Source: Stachybotrys elegans | Lineage: Eukaryota; Ascomycota; Sordariomycetes; Hypocreales; Stachybotryaceae | Assembly: GCA_020746835.1 (NCBI GenBank) | Contig: JAGPNK010000033.1 | Location: 62,001-126,000, forward strand | Length of the DNA stretch: 64,000 nucleotides | Direction: 5' to 3' | Shown: positions 35,986 to 46,917 of the stretch, one piece after another | Layout: each line of letters opens with the position of its first letter | Position numbering within the stretch: the first letter of the stretch is position 1 | Translations under genes and position numbers: made by a program | The notes under the pieces: model-generated | Seen by the model: the letters and a program-made list of their open reading frames with translations, nothing else | What the model was told of the DNA's origin: nothing | Databases searched by the model: none

Positions 35986-36511
35986 ATGAAGTCTTTGTCT
36001 CTTGTCGCCGTCTTGCTTGTTTCGGCCTTGATTGGCGACAGCATCGCCGAGGTCGAGACTACATACTACGCGGACGGCCGTGTCCAGAGAGTGCGCGTTG
36101 CACCAGACACGGGCATCGATAAGCGAAGCGGTTGCAACCGCGATAACTGCCTCCGCGCTATGGTTCGTCGCCCAGACCAAGCGACAAGCCTGTGCCACTC
36201 GTACACCACGGCCTCCATGACAGCCACGGACAGTTTCGGGTCCTTTCAGACCCCATGCAAAGGCTTGCCGGCTAGAGTCAGCTCTGCATGCTCTTGCGCT
36301 GTCGCGCCCGTAAGTAGCCCGTTGTGACGAACACTCTGTCTCGTATACCTCGAGGCTTGGAGTCCAGGGCTGACCATTCGTTTCCTGCTAGGCGCCGACG
36401 GATGTTTGCTTCCCAAGCAACTCTGCATGCACCATCAATAATTTTACCAAATGCTGCACTCAATGTTGTTTTTTCCCCACAGGTGATACAAACGCAGGAA
36501 TGTGCTGTTGA
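35986..36511 (+). CDS. Secreted cysteine-rich two-part protein
   Basis: Two exons, 35986-36309 and 36392-36511 (82-nt intron, GTAAGT...GCTAG, branch GGGCTGACC), 147 residues. The start has CCACCATGA context and opens a signal peptide. The exon 1 part has the fungal pattern CNRDNCLRAM...SLCHSYT...TPCKG...VSSACSC, seen at the N-terminus of many secreted ascomycete proteins of unknown function. Exon 2 encodes a compact Cys-dense tail: VCFPSNSACT, then KCCTQCC, then GMCC, resembling small knottin-like domains. A different acceptor at 36481-36482 (CCCCACAG) would replace this tail with a less Cys-rich one ending CITSLCQI. An extracellular role is likely; function unknown. Confidence 0.75.
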
Positions 36512-37022
36512 ACAAGATGGATACTACAAGTTTTGCATAACGTCACTATGCCAAATTTGAGAATACTGTAACAACCAGATATCCTGTCTAATTCTGCAAT
36601 ACTGCAGCCTCTCACTTCTTCGGCCTTGAAGTACGTAGTAATTTGGTAGACACCTGTGGTATTGGATCGACTGCATTCTAGTCCAGGAGTCAAAGCCTCC
36701 TCAAGAGAGGTGGATTGTAGTCGGGCTCATATAGTTCCTATAGCCGTTGATACCCAGCAAAGTTTAGCTTCATCCAAAAGGCAGATTTATGTCCATGTCC
36801 AAAAGTATCAACATCGGAGGCAACCAATCGAGTCCTCGCCTTACACTGCCGACACTAAACCAAAAGAAGCGTTAGGCAGCAGTGCTCGTTGCAACGACCA
36901 AGCCCCCGCTCGAGATCTGTCTGCTTTACCCAGAACACTTGGTTATTACGTCGTGTCTCTCATATACAACGTCGACAAGGCCCTAACGAATATCATTCTT
37001 ACACATTGAGGTGCCTCTTGAT
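36512..37022. other. Intergenic region
   Basis: About 510 bases between two + strand genes, with no supported ORF. Contains the upstream region of the PNP_UDP gene; no TATA box evident. Confidence 0.35.
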
Positions 37023-40000
37023 ATGGCCACACGTCCACTCACTGGAAGCGACATCAAAATCGCCATCATATGCGAAGTTCCTGAGCTGTATGAGGCTCTC
37101 TGTGTCATCTCAGAGCGACTCCCAGAAGTAGCAGTCGAAGATTTTCCAGCCGCAGATTCCATCCCCTTCCTATACCGATGCTGCCGCATCGGTAATCATA
37201 ATGTTTGCCTGGCCGGACTGACTGGCGTTGACAAAGTGTTTATTGGACCAAGCGTCAGTCAGCTTGGTTCGGCCTTCAACAACCTGCGACTCATATTCCT
37301 GGTTGGCATATGCGGGGGCGTGCCCTATCATGATGGCCAAGATATCTTACTAGGCGACGTGGTGATCGCTGATAACGTGATCGAATACGACGATTTCGAG
37401 CTTTCAGAAGCCACAAGAGTCTTCAAGCCCCGGGATGAACATCCCATATCTCTCATCAACAGACTCAAGACAAGTGCTGGTCGAGAAAGCGTCGAGCGAT
37501 CGATGATCGGGACTCTTGTTGAAATACAATACAGAACTAGCGACATCTTTCGATCATCTGCATGGGCTTACCCTGGAACAAAGCAAGACCGACTGTTCGT
37601 ACCGGATTATTCTCATAAGCACCATGGGATCGTGGAATGTGGTTGTGATGATCAGCACATCTGCCAGAAAGCCTCTGTATCAAACTGCGAACAGATTCCT
37701 TGTAACGAACTACTCACGATTACAAGGAAAAGACTCCTAATGAAGCGAATGAGCGAGGCAAACGAAAATACAGTGGAAGCTCAGGCGCCCAAGATTACAA
37801 TTGGATCAGTATGCTATACAAATAACCCACCAGCATCAGGTGAAGGCCGGGATGTGATCTGCGAGAAAACTGGTGCAATCGCGTTTAATTATGCAGCAGT
37901 CCCTATTTGGCGTAGTCTTCCATGTCTTGTCGTGAAAGGCATTTGCGACTATTCGGATGGTCACGGGAACGTAAAATGGCATCATTTTGCAATGGCAACG
38001 GCGGCTTCAGCTGTCACTGCGCTCCTAGACCTTGTTCCCAACACGTGTAAGTTATTGTTTCACAAGCAAGGACCTCCAGCTGATCTAAGAACCTGCGCAG
38101 TTGATTCTATAGAAGGTTCGAGCCTGTTTCCCCCTTTTTATCCCTAACTCAAGGCTGATGAATCAGCGGACCGTCCTTTACAAAATTCATCAGACCCAGG
38201 CCACTTGATGGAGAAGCAGCCGACGGAGATAGGAGATTCCGGGTACGGAACTGCACCACAGCCGATGTCTGCCGAAGCTTCATCTGAATCACATCAGAGA
38301 GACACAGATAGCCAGACAAGGGCTTATGCAATGTCTCACGAGCATCCTATACCAGAGGAGGATATCCAGTCTCTTGCGTCAGACAAAGACGATATGCACT
38401 CCCAGGTATCTGTTGTGACCACAACAGAAGCCATGGCTGGCAAAGCACTTGTGGGATTGATGCTGGTGGGCGATGCGCAGTTTCGCTCATTGTCCGAGAA
38501 GGCAATTGTTAGGATGGGGAGGCAGCGCTTCGTAGAGAACCTTCGTCGGTTGTTGAAACTATTCTACAAGAACCTGCTTGCCGAAGCAAAGGATGAGGGT
38601 AGAAAAGCAACAGCAAGACTGTTGCGCAGCAGACGAGGAAGATTGAGAATCAGTAACAGGATTGCTGACCATCTTGAGCAGGATGATGAAGAAGATGAGG
38701 AGGTTTTCCGGATCTCGCAGGCCGATGCAAATAGAGTCGAATCGTGGCTCTCAGTCGCGTCTAATCGAGACGAGAGACAGAATACTGAGAGCGGAGATGG
38801 CGGCTCTTCGTCAGGGTCAGACGATGGACTTTCTCCGAATCCGGAGGACAAAGAGCATACAAACATCGCCACACTCAGAACAATCATACTGGAATCTAGG
38901 TCATTCAGACTTCTTCTCACAGACTTGTCGACGGTCTTCCTGCCTATCGAAATAAGGCAGGTTTTAGCCTCGATACCAAAGAAGCACATCCTACTCTTGG
39001 GTAAACAGAAAGTCTCTCTTGCGGATACCGTCAAGATTTGGATAGAAGATACTACCCAGATTCGATGGAACTGGTGGCCTCTTGACCCACCTATGCGCAT
39101 GCTTCAGCCTGAGGAATCCCGAATCTTGTGGAAATGTGTGAGTGAAGAAGCCCAAGAGTTGTGGCATTCAAACTAACACGCTATGGTAGACCTGTGGAGC
39201 ACTACAGTGGCGAAACATATCCGACGAACAGCGCGAGATTGCAACAAAGATACTGAATTTATCTGAAGACAAACCCAAGTCCCCATACTGGTGTGTAAAG
39301 AGAAAGCCACGCCCTTCAATCATGGCTCATATCAAAACGTCCATTCAATGGTTGTCTCCGTCGCAAGCTGCACGGAGGTATACCCCCTCAGTTGGCAGTC
39401 CACAGTCGTCTACAAGCCCATCGAGCGGTTCTATAGTCTCCAGCACTATGGCCACTAGTAGTGGTGCCGCAACATCACAAGCACATCTGGGACACCACAT
39501 AACTGTGCCCAACCAGCCTGGTCAGACAGGATCGCTGGGCCCAAGGACAAGTTCAACGTCAAGTTATATTCTACTTGGTGTCCAGGGATCACGTCGAACC
39601 TTGATGCCGGGTCAGGTCCATGTCAGCGACCAAAGTACGGATTCGAGTGTATTCCAAGACTTGAAGAAGCTGTACAAATCTCGTCGGGGCTTCTTGAGGC
39701 TATACTTTTCAATCTGGCGTTTAGAGTACTGTCACGTCGTAAAGGTATAATTGGCCCACCACCCAATTTCATTCTTGCAGCACTGACAGGAGACTAGTTT
39801 TATCGCCTGGCGTTGGATCAAATGTTTCACGACTACAAAGACCTACCTACGGATGGGAGCTACATCTATGAACCACGAGCTGGAACCGCCGCAGCGAAAA
39901 ATCCGCCCTTGACGAAACACGCGTTCCAGGCCATGTATAGTGCCTGCAAGCTGCCTTGCGACAGAATTTCACTTTTTCACGATTGCATCACGCCAGCTAG

Positions 40001-40283
40001 TGGAAACAAGATGATTGCACGGATTCCCAAGCGCACCAAATGCTTTGAGCATGATCAGACACAAGATATTTGGGGGTTTGAGGCCGTTTTTGCAGTGTCA
40101 CTGGCCTATGTCATCGCATACCACCTGGCTTTGGTGGCCGGACCGTTTGTATTCTGGGGATGGTGGCTGGGGCAGAATCCAAGGGACTGGCAGACGGCTT
40201 CGGTCCCAGTGACTGTTGCACTTGGTGGCTTGTCCCTCTTTTGGAGCAGCTCGGGAATCCTAACTGAGAGAAAGGAAGCCTGA
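37023..40283 (+). CDS. PNP_UDP-domain protein with C-terminal membrane anchor
   Basis: Exons 37023-38115 (optionally split by an in-frame 54-nt GTAAGT...GCAG intron at 38047-38100), 38167-39137, 39190-39744 and 39798-40283; about 1016-1034 residues. Residues ~8-345 are a purine nucleoside phosphorylase-like (PNP_UDP) domain of the fungal NLR-associated kind: IAIICEVPELYEAL, FLVGICGGVP, DYSHKHHG followed by a Cys-rich insert, and LVVKGICDYSDGH. The usual EMEGAG-type substrate motif is replaced by NYAAVP after IAF, so catalysis may be lost. A disordered region follows, then a helical region (IEIRQVLASIPKKHILLLG; CTCGALQWRN across the junction), then two TM segments in the last ~80 residues. There is no NTPase. 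The four-exon joining is supported by phase and family fit. Confidence 0.8.
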
Positions 40284-40689
40284 GAGTTTCAGCCTTGTCA
40301 GGATGATACTCGATTCAGATCTCAGTGTGGTAGGAATTATGTTGATCTAAATTGGGTACCTATCCCTTTGCGACGCCTTGGCCGAAGTCTCCACGAGTTG
40401 CATAGCCACAATCTAGGTTACATCACAGAGCACTGGTTGGGGGCCAAAACTAGCGCTGAGGGTATATCAAGGCAAAGCCCCCTTGAAACCCTCTGGCATT
40501 TTTGATGATGTTCCTTGCGTGCCTGATCCTTTGCCGCAATACGTAGAAACGATCGAGTCGCATCAAGGATAATCAAGCCGCTGAATCCTTCCAAGAATTG
40601 CCTGCCATCTTCGATGTCATAGTCAGCCCACGGACAAACCCGAACTCGAATCTCTCGACAAACCCCCTCAAGATACCTCGCTCCGAAGC
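40284..40689. other. Short intergenic region
   Basis: About 400 bases between two same-strand genes. No ORF or motif of note. Confidence 0.35.
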
Positions 40690-42193
40690 ATGCCTCCAGA
40701 GCAACACGGAGAGGTGCACCATGATGGGCTCGAAGTTGTCCCTGACAAGGTGGAAAAAATCATTGTGCCAAGAGAAGCTCCGAAAATCGTTATACCTCGT
40801 CAAGAAGGGCTCGAGGTTGCTCGAGACAACCCTGATGAACACATGAATCCGCCCTCGGCCGAGCCTCATATCAAAAATACACCTTCATGGTGGAAAAGAC
40901 GTCAATTCATCATCCTGTTTGTATTATTTGTAATGGCCCTCATCGTTGGAGCAGTGCTGGGCGGTGTGCTGGGTTCACGCGCTGTGTCTTCTGCCACAGA
41001 AAGCGCAGAAACGTCGGCATCATCATCCATTGCTCCCGGATCGCCGCTGGCAGCGACAGCGATACGGAGGAGCGACAATTACTACATCATTCTTGGCTAT
41101 CGTGATGCAGAAGCAAACCTGAAGGTCTCAATCCGGAGCAGCACATACGACACCCCCAACGCGACCTGGGGAAGACCATTAACACTTGGGCCTCGCTTGC
41201 ACAACGAGTCCAACATAGCCATATCGGCTTATGTAGTTGACAACATGGGTGACCTAGTATGCTTCCCTCTTTGGCGTATTGTGCTTTGGTAAGCCGAACT
41301 GACTTTTGCTAGTTACAGTTTTCTATCTTCTACGCAAACGAAAGTTCCTACGTACAAAGTCAGACGTGGAGCTCTTTCAATGGTACCTTCATCGGCGGCG
41401 CCATAAATCGAAGGGGTCTCAGAGCTTCTTCCCCACCAAGAATCGCGGCGTTTGGGCCCTTCCTTGACTTCACTGATGAGCTCGGGGACTTCGGGGGACT
41501 CGAGCTGGATGGTGCCAATAGGCAAATAGTACCTGTCAATATCTCCTCAAACGCTGATCTTTTTGGATTCACTCAGTTGGCGGGGAGATCGACAAGACTG
41601 GCCATGATACCGCTCCAGACCAATGTCACAACGGATGATGAAGACGCCGCAGGGAAATGGTTTATGACGATGCTGTTCCAAAAGGATGGTGGCGCCATGG
41701 CAGCCATGAGTAGTTACCATTTCAGAGCTGGCAGTATACTTGACGCTGATGAAATGGCGTCGTGGCCTGAGTGTATGGTGGCCTTGGTCCCTCCAAAATT
41801 GTGACTGCTTCTCTAACTCAGGCAGATTTTGCGGAAATCGCATTCCCCTTGGGCTCGGCTTTCGCTGCGTTCAGCACCGCCCGGGCTGCCAACAGCACGC
41901 TCGTCAATATCTTTATTTTGTACCGGCACGAAGATGGCGACATACGCCAGGTATGGACAAATGATAGCCGGGAATGGAAGTTCTCGACGCCAGCTGCCAT
42001 GAGAAATGCAGACAGTGATACTGACATCGCCTGCATCACATTAAACACTGACATTGCGCTCCCAGGCTCAGGTGTGATCATGCAGCCAGGTAGCCATTTA
42101 TCTCGATGCTACTTCCAAAGGGGAGGTTCTGTGGTTGAGGTGCAACTAGACGGAACAGATTGGATAGAGATGGGAACAGTACCAATGCTATGA
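40690..42193 (+). CDS. Type II membrane protein with large glycosylated ectodomain
   Basis: Three exons: 40690-41256, 41313-41772 and 41826-42193 (introns 56 and 53 nt), 464 residues. A ~70-residue cytosolic N-terminus with repeated Val/Ile-Pro-Arg segments (KIIVPREAPKIVIPRQEG) is followed by one TM helix (FIILFVLFVMALIVGAVLGG). The ~365-residue ectodomain has several N-glycosylation sequons (NAT, NES, NGT, NIS, NVT, NST, NDS) and beta-rich blocks such as YYIILGYRD, LQFSIFYANES and IFILYRHEDGDIRQVW. The layout resembles fungal membrane proteins with a lectin-like or beta-propeller ectodomain that sit beside NLR genes, but I see no diagnostic binding motif. It follows the PNP_UDP gene by 406 bases on the same strand. 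Confidence 0.75.
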
Positions 42194-42244
42194 GATGCCA
42201 CTTCGATTACAAATAAATACCAGCTGTAAACTACTACACGCTAT

Positions 42245-44458
42245 CTATCCAAAGACTTCCATCATGAAGTGATACTCTATCTTGCTCTCATCTTGGCGAC
42301 CTCTCGTGGTCAACTGCCGGCACTTATCTGCTAGAATCTCTCCCACGACTGGGGCACCACAGTAAAAGACGCCGACCTTGAGCTCCTCATCATAGATGGA
42401 CGAGATGCTGCTGTGCTCAACCTCTTCCCCGCCCGGGTCGGCAGCCAGGGCGCCCTCCCATTGCTGCCGCCTGCTCCTCTGGAACTGCATCATCTCGTCG
42501 TAGTGCTCGTCCAGGATCTTGTCAAAGTCGGGCCGTCCAAAGTGCGTCGGGTTTAGTAGTCCTGTGAGGGGCGACGCGGGATGGTCCTTGGTGCGGTGCA
42601 TCTCGAGCAGCCAGCGGTACACGTGAGTGACGAGTTCTTTCTTCTTGGCAGTGACGTGAGTCTGGATGCGGATGTCGAGATGCGGATGCTCGTCGTTTTG
42701 GCGGTGCCATTCTTGAGATCGCGAGACGTCGTTGAGCAGGTCGGAGAGCCAGAGCAGATAGTTTCGGTCGCGGACCATCCAGTGGAAGTCGACGCGGCGG
42801 TAGTCGTCGGCAAAGGTGTGGGCTGCCTTTGGCGAAGGCTTGGCTTCGTCGCTCGGGTTGGCGCTGACGGGGTCGTGGTTGGGTTCTGCGCCCTCGGGCT
42901 TCTCGACATCGACGGCTCGCGGCGCGCTCGTTTCCTTGTCGTGGATGTGGGCGCCTCCATGGTCCAAGTCGTCCTTGTATTGGAGGTCGGCGAGGATGCC
43001 AGAGAATGGCGTGACGCCGATACCAGCGCCGATGATGATGGAATGGTTAAAGTCGTAGAATCGCTGTGCGGGAGCTCCGAATGGTCCGTTGATGCCGACC
43101 TCAATCTCAGAGTGTCCTGACTCGCCCCCCAGTTTTCGCAGACGTCCAGTCCAGTCGCCGTCTGTCTTGATGTGCACCATCATGTTGTTCTCGCGGCAAA
43201 ACGAGACGGTGAATGGATGCCACTGGAAGAAGCTAATTTTAGGCACCTGGAGGAAGATGTACTGGCCTGCCTTGTACTTCCAAATCCTCTCACTTGGGAT
43301 AACGGTAGTGATTTCGACTGTCTCATTGTCGAGGACTTTGAGGTCAGCCTTGATATGGTGGAACCCAAGACAGACACGGACAGTTCGCTCGACGAGGACG
43401 AGGAGGGTAGGGAAAGCCAGAAAGTACCCAAACATGGGCCACTGGAAGAGCCCGGCGGTGCCATGCGCAATCATTAGACCAATGATGGGAAACATGAGCA
43501 GATGTCCGAGCTGGAAGACCTCATAGTTCCAGCGCCGGACTTGTGGGATACTGAGGAGCGATAGGAGGTAGAAGAGCCCAAGCGCGATCAAACCGGTAAT
43601 ACCAGGCAGAGTGCGGACAAAATCGACGTATCGCATGGGGGCAGCATCAGAGCCCAAGACCCGCGCGACTCCGTCTTGGTTACTGGGATCGCTGCCAGAT
43701 CGGAACGAGCCCGTCAGATGCCCAATGGCATGCAACGTGGCCAGGAGTATAGCAACGCAGGAGATGCGAATGTGGAATTCCTGCGACAGATCCCAATTGA
43801 AGAAGCGGGAGATGTAGTACGACCGACGCAGCCAAGTGCTAAAGTATCGCGACATGCTAAGGATGAGGAAGAATAAGGTCGGGTACAATGCGCCGGCGCA
43901 CGTCTTGGCCATGACGATGCCCCAGCCAAAGGTGTCGCGGTACTGCGACGTCGTCTGGTACTTTACGAGCTGCCAGATGCCAAAGGCCAGCTGCATGGAG
44001 ACGACGAGTCCGAGGAAGCCCACCTCGGGCCCGTGGACGGCAAAGTAGGCGCGGATCTTGCGCCAGCCGGGCAGGCGCTTGAAGTAGCTCTCCTCGGCCT
44101 GCTCCTCCTTCTTGGCCTGCTTGAGCGAGGGGATGTTCCAGCTTCGGACGAGGTTTGCGAATTCGTCGCGGGGGAGGCGGTCGGCGCCCGTGTCGCCCAT
44201 GATGCGGCGCAGAAAGGCATGGCGGGCGCGGGCGTCGTAGTCGTCGTGGTCGCGTCGGATGTTGTGGTGCTTGCCGGGCTGGGCGACGAGCTCGTCGTGA
44301 GCCTGGTCGAGCAGAAGCTCGACCTCGGCGTAGGAGATGAAGCCGTCGTCGTTGTGGTCGAGATCCTTGACGAACTGCTCGATTTCCTCGTCGTCGAGGT
44401 ACTTGACGTCGGGCGCGTGGGATTCCTCGCGCTTCGGGGCCGGGGGTTGTTCTGCCAT
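42245..44458 (-). CDS. noxC: EF-hand NADPH oxidase, NoxC type
   Basis: Intronless, 737 residues. An EF-hand lies at about residues 33-45 (DHNDDGFISYAEVE), as in calcium-regulated NOX5-like and fungal NoxC enzymes. The ferric-reductase TM domain carries two pairs of haem-ligand histidines: one pair in HIRISCVAILLATLH, the other in GHLLMFPIIGLMIAHG. The FAD-binding motif HPFTVS and NADPH motif GAGIGVTPFSG follow, and the C-terminus ends EVFG. A ~70-residue acidic, low-complexity insert sits in the NADPH domain. The enzyme moves electrons from NADPH across the membrane to make superoxide; in fungi NOX enzymes act in development and host interaction. NoxA and NoxB lack EF-hands, hence the NoxC call. 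Confidence 0.92.
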   Translation of the reverse strand: MAEQPPAPKREESHAPDVKYLDDEEIEQFVKDLDHNDDGFISYAEVELLLDQAHDELVAQPGKHHNIRRDHDDYDARARHAFLRRIMGDTGADRLPRDEFANLVRSWNIPSLKQAKKEEQAEESYFKRLPGWRKIRAYFAVHGPEVGFLGLVVSMQLAFGIWQLVKYQTTSQYRDTFGWGIVMAKTCAGALYPTLFFLILSMSRYFSTWLRRSYYISRFFNWDLSQEFHIRISCVAILLATLHAIGHLTGSFRSGSDPSNQDGVARVLGSDAAPMRYVDFVRTLPGITGLIALGLFYLLSLLSIPQVRRWNYEVFQLGHLLMFPIIGLMIAHGTAGLFQWPMFGYFLAFPTLLVLVERTVRVCLGFHHIKADLKVLDNETVEITTVIPSERIWKYKAGQYIFLQVPKISFFQWHPFTVSFCRENNMMVHIKTDGDWTGRLRKLGGESGHSEIEVGINGPFGAPAQRFYDFNHSIIIGAGIGVTPFSGILADLQYKDDLDHGGAHIHDKETSAPRAVDVEKPEGAEPNHDPVSANPSDEAKPSPKAAHTFADDYRRVDFHWMVRDRNYLLWLSDLLNDVSRSQEWHRQNDEHPHLDIRIQTHVTAKKKELVTHVYRWLLEMHRTKDHPASPLTGLLNPTHFGRPDFDKILDEHYDEMMQFQRSRRQQWEGALAADPGGEEVEHSSISSIYDEELKVGVFYCGAPVVGEILADKCRQLTTRGRQDESKIEYHFMMEVFG

Positions 44459-45881
44459 TGCGATCTCTCTCTCTGTCTCGTGCTGGGCAGAAGAGAGCAG
44501 GAGGAACAGGGAAACAAAAGGAATGCCAGCCCTGATAAATGGTCGGCCAAGTTCTCAGCTGTGGGGATACCAAGCTGAGCTCGAATCACCAAGACTGCAT
44601 GCCAAGCCGCGCTGCGTCACCATGTTGGAGGCAATTTATTGGCATCCTACGCTGCCTCGCTGCTGCATGACTCGACGGTGCCTTGACAGGCCGTCTTGGC
44701 GAAGGGGACAGCGCCGCTATGTAGGTGCTGTGCGGCGTGGCGTCTCGTCATTGATGGCTTGGGGACGAACTTACTTCAATGGCTGTCGACAGCCCTTGAT
44801 GATTTCATGACAAGGCCCAAGGCCATCCATCCATGACACAGCAGCCCCCACACTTATCCGCCCGTAGGCTGATGTGGTCATTTAAGCTTACCTTGTCCGG
44901 CCGCCCTTTGTCCTATCCGTTGGAGATGCGATGCTGGATGTTCTACGGAACCAAGGTTTGGTTTCTTCTTTCAACGCACTAACTCTTGGTACCAAGGCTT
45001 TTTATCCCTTTTTACCTTCCATCCCGCGAATAAGAGCAGCCTGCAGAGTTGAGCCGTTACTATAGCCAAATGCCACCACTGCCCTCCTTCTGCCCCCATG
45101 TATTGTATTTTGGCGTAACTCATTCATCCTGCCTCCCCGAGGAGCCTTTTGTAGAAAGAGCGAAAAGCCAATATCCATGTCATATTACATTCGTCACCCA
45201 GAATCGTTTATGACACCCAAAAGTCCGACGCCAAGCATGTTGGTCCTGGCTTCCTATGGTACAACCAAGTAGGCTGACCTTCGTTCCTAGTGTGTGCTGC
45301 AGATCATTTTATCTTGCCGATCACTTTTTTCCGTATCTCGAATTGCCGTGCTTACACCCAAGAGCACCCAACGCAATCAGGCCGACGTCTTCAGCCTTCT
45401 AATTTCACAACTAACTTAGCCCCCAGCGGAGCCTGTCTAATCCGCATTCGACACATTCGTACCAAGGCCCCCAATCCATCCCACGTCGAATGTGTGTCCA
45501 GGCGTCCTTGGTTCAATAGGTCTTGCATCTCCACTCCCCATCGCCAACCAACAATCCAGAACGTGGCGGACTGGCGAAGCAAGCTCCTCAAGGATGCGGG
45601 TCGCCTTTGAGGCTCCTTAACGCCGAGACCAGATTGTAGATGCACTGGCCTCTGACACGTTAATTGGAGCATATCCAGAACTGCAGTGCCGGGGGAGGGG
45701 TAGCTTGTCAGCTTGTGCTGACTACAAAAAGGGCCTTGCAGGCGTTGGGGATATTGCAATCTTCCTGCTGCTCTCATCCCGCAAATTCATAATACTTGGC
45801 TACATCGGCCACGTCCCTCCTCGAGCATCAAAACCTCTCGCCGTGCCATTTGCTCGTCAAGCGACGTATACTCTGTTAAGC
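44459..45881. other. Divergent intergenic region
   Basis: About 1.4 kb between NoxC (-) and the sulfotransferase-like gene (+). Only unsupported ORFs; several extend antisense from NoxC and reflect its codon bias. Confidence 0.4.
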
Positions 45882-46917
45882 ATGCCTCAGCTCAACAGCT
45901 GGTTCTTCCGCATCGTTGAATACGCATACGCGCTACCGGAGCCCCCCAAGCGTCAGCGTTCAAAGCCCATGGAGGTCTTGTGCCTCGGCATGCCGCGTAC
46001 AGGCACCGAGTCGCTGCAGCATGCTCTGCTGAAATTAGGTAGATGACTTGCGATGCAACTGCACAACCCTTATCACTGCTAACACAATGTAAAGGGTACA
46101 ATCACACATACCATGGATGGGATATCAACTTCGAGAACCCCAACTACGCCCAGCAATGGGTCCGGCTCTGCCAGAAAAAGTGAGCTCTCCAAATGAATTC
46201 TTGACAGCCGGGGGAACTCATGTTTGTAGATGGTTTGGACCAGAGAGCGGCGACGTCAAGTTCACAGCCCAAGATTTCGATGCCGTCATGGGGCATGCTG
46301 TAGCTGTCGCTGATGCTCCAGCCTCCGTTTTTGCCCAAGAGCTGATTGAGGTCTATCCCGAAGCCAAGGTCATTCTTAACTATCGCAAAGATATTGATGC
46401 CTGGCACCAAAGTCTCTGCAATACTCTAGCCCGCGGCCCAACCCATGTCTTTCTATTCCTTCTTTCCTGCCTGGATAAAGAATGCTTCTGGAACTGGCAC
46501 TGCTACATTCGATACATGTGGCCAGGACTCTTTCGTGCCTTAGATGGAAACGTTGAGACAGGAATGAAGCGCTGCGGCAAATGGGTATACAAGAGTACGT
46601 ATCCACCGTTTCGCCTGTGGTTTCCAAGATCATCGGCTAACCACTGCTCCTCTCTAGGCCACTATAGCATGATACGGGGCATGGTACCCAAAGGACGACT
46701 TCTGGAATGGTGTGTAGATGATGGATGGGAGCCGCTTTGCAAATTTCTCAATAAGCCCGTCCCTGATGAACCATTCCCTCATCTTAACACGGCTGCGGGT
46801 TTTGAAGGCCAGGAGAAGAAGCTAGGTCTCCGGTATATCAAGGGTGCCATTAGGAACCTGACATTCGGTATCGCCGCTGTCGCTGTAGGCTTTGGGGCGT
46901 TCATGTATATGAGTTGA
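45882..46917 (+). CDS. Sulfotransferase-like P-loop protein with C-terminal TM
   Basis: Four exons: 45882-46038, 46095-46179, 46230-46594 and 46658-46917 (introns 56, 50 and 63 nt), 288 residues. The PAPS/P-loop motif LGMPRTGTESL is at ~35-45, and the next block is YNHTYHGWD. A core segment PEAKVILNYRKDIDAWHQSL matches fungal Sulfotransfer_4-type proteins, which are often annotated only as P-loop NTPases. The product ends with a single TM helix (LTFGIAAVAVGFGAFMYM), suggesting a tail-anchored protein. Sulfate transfer from PAPS is a family expectation; many fungal members are uncharacterised. The exon joins all restore family residues (QKK/WFGP and VYKS/HYSM), so the model is well supported. 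Confidence 0.87.

Noticed and set aside
42581..43120. Long + strand ORF antisense to NoxC (and others at 44033-44578)
   Set aside because: Low-complexity products that mirror NoxC codon bias; shadows of the real gene.
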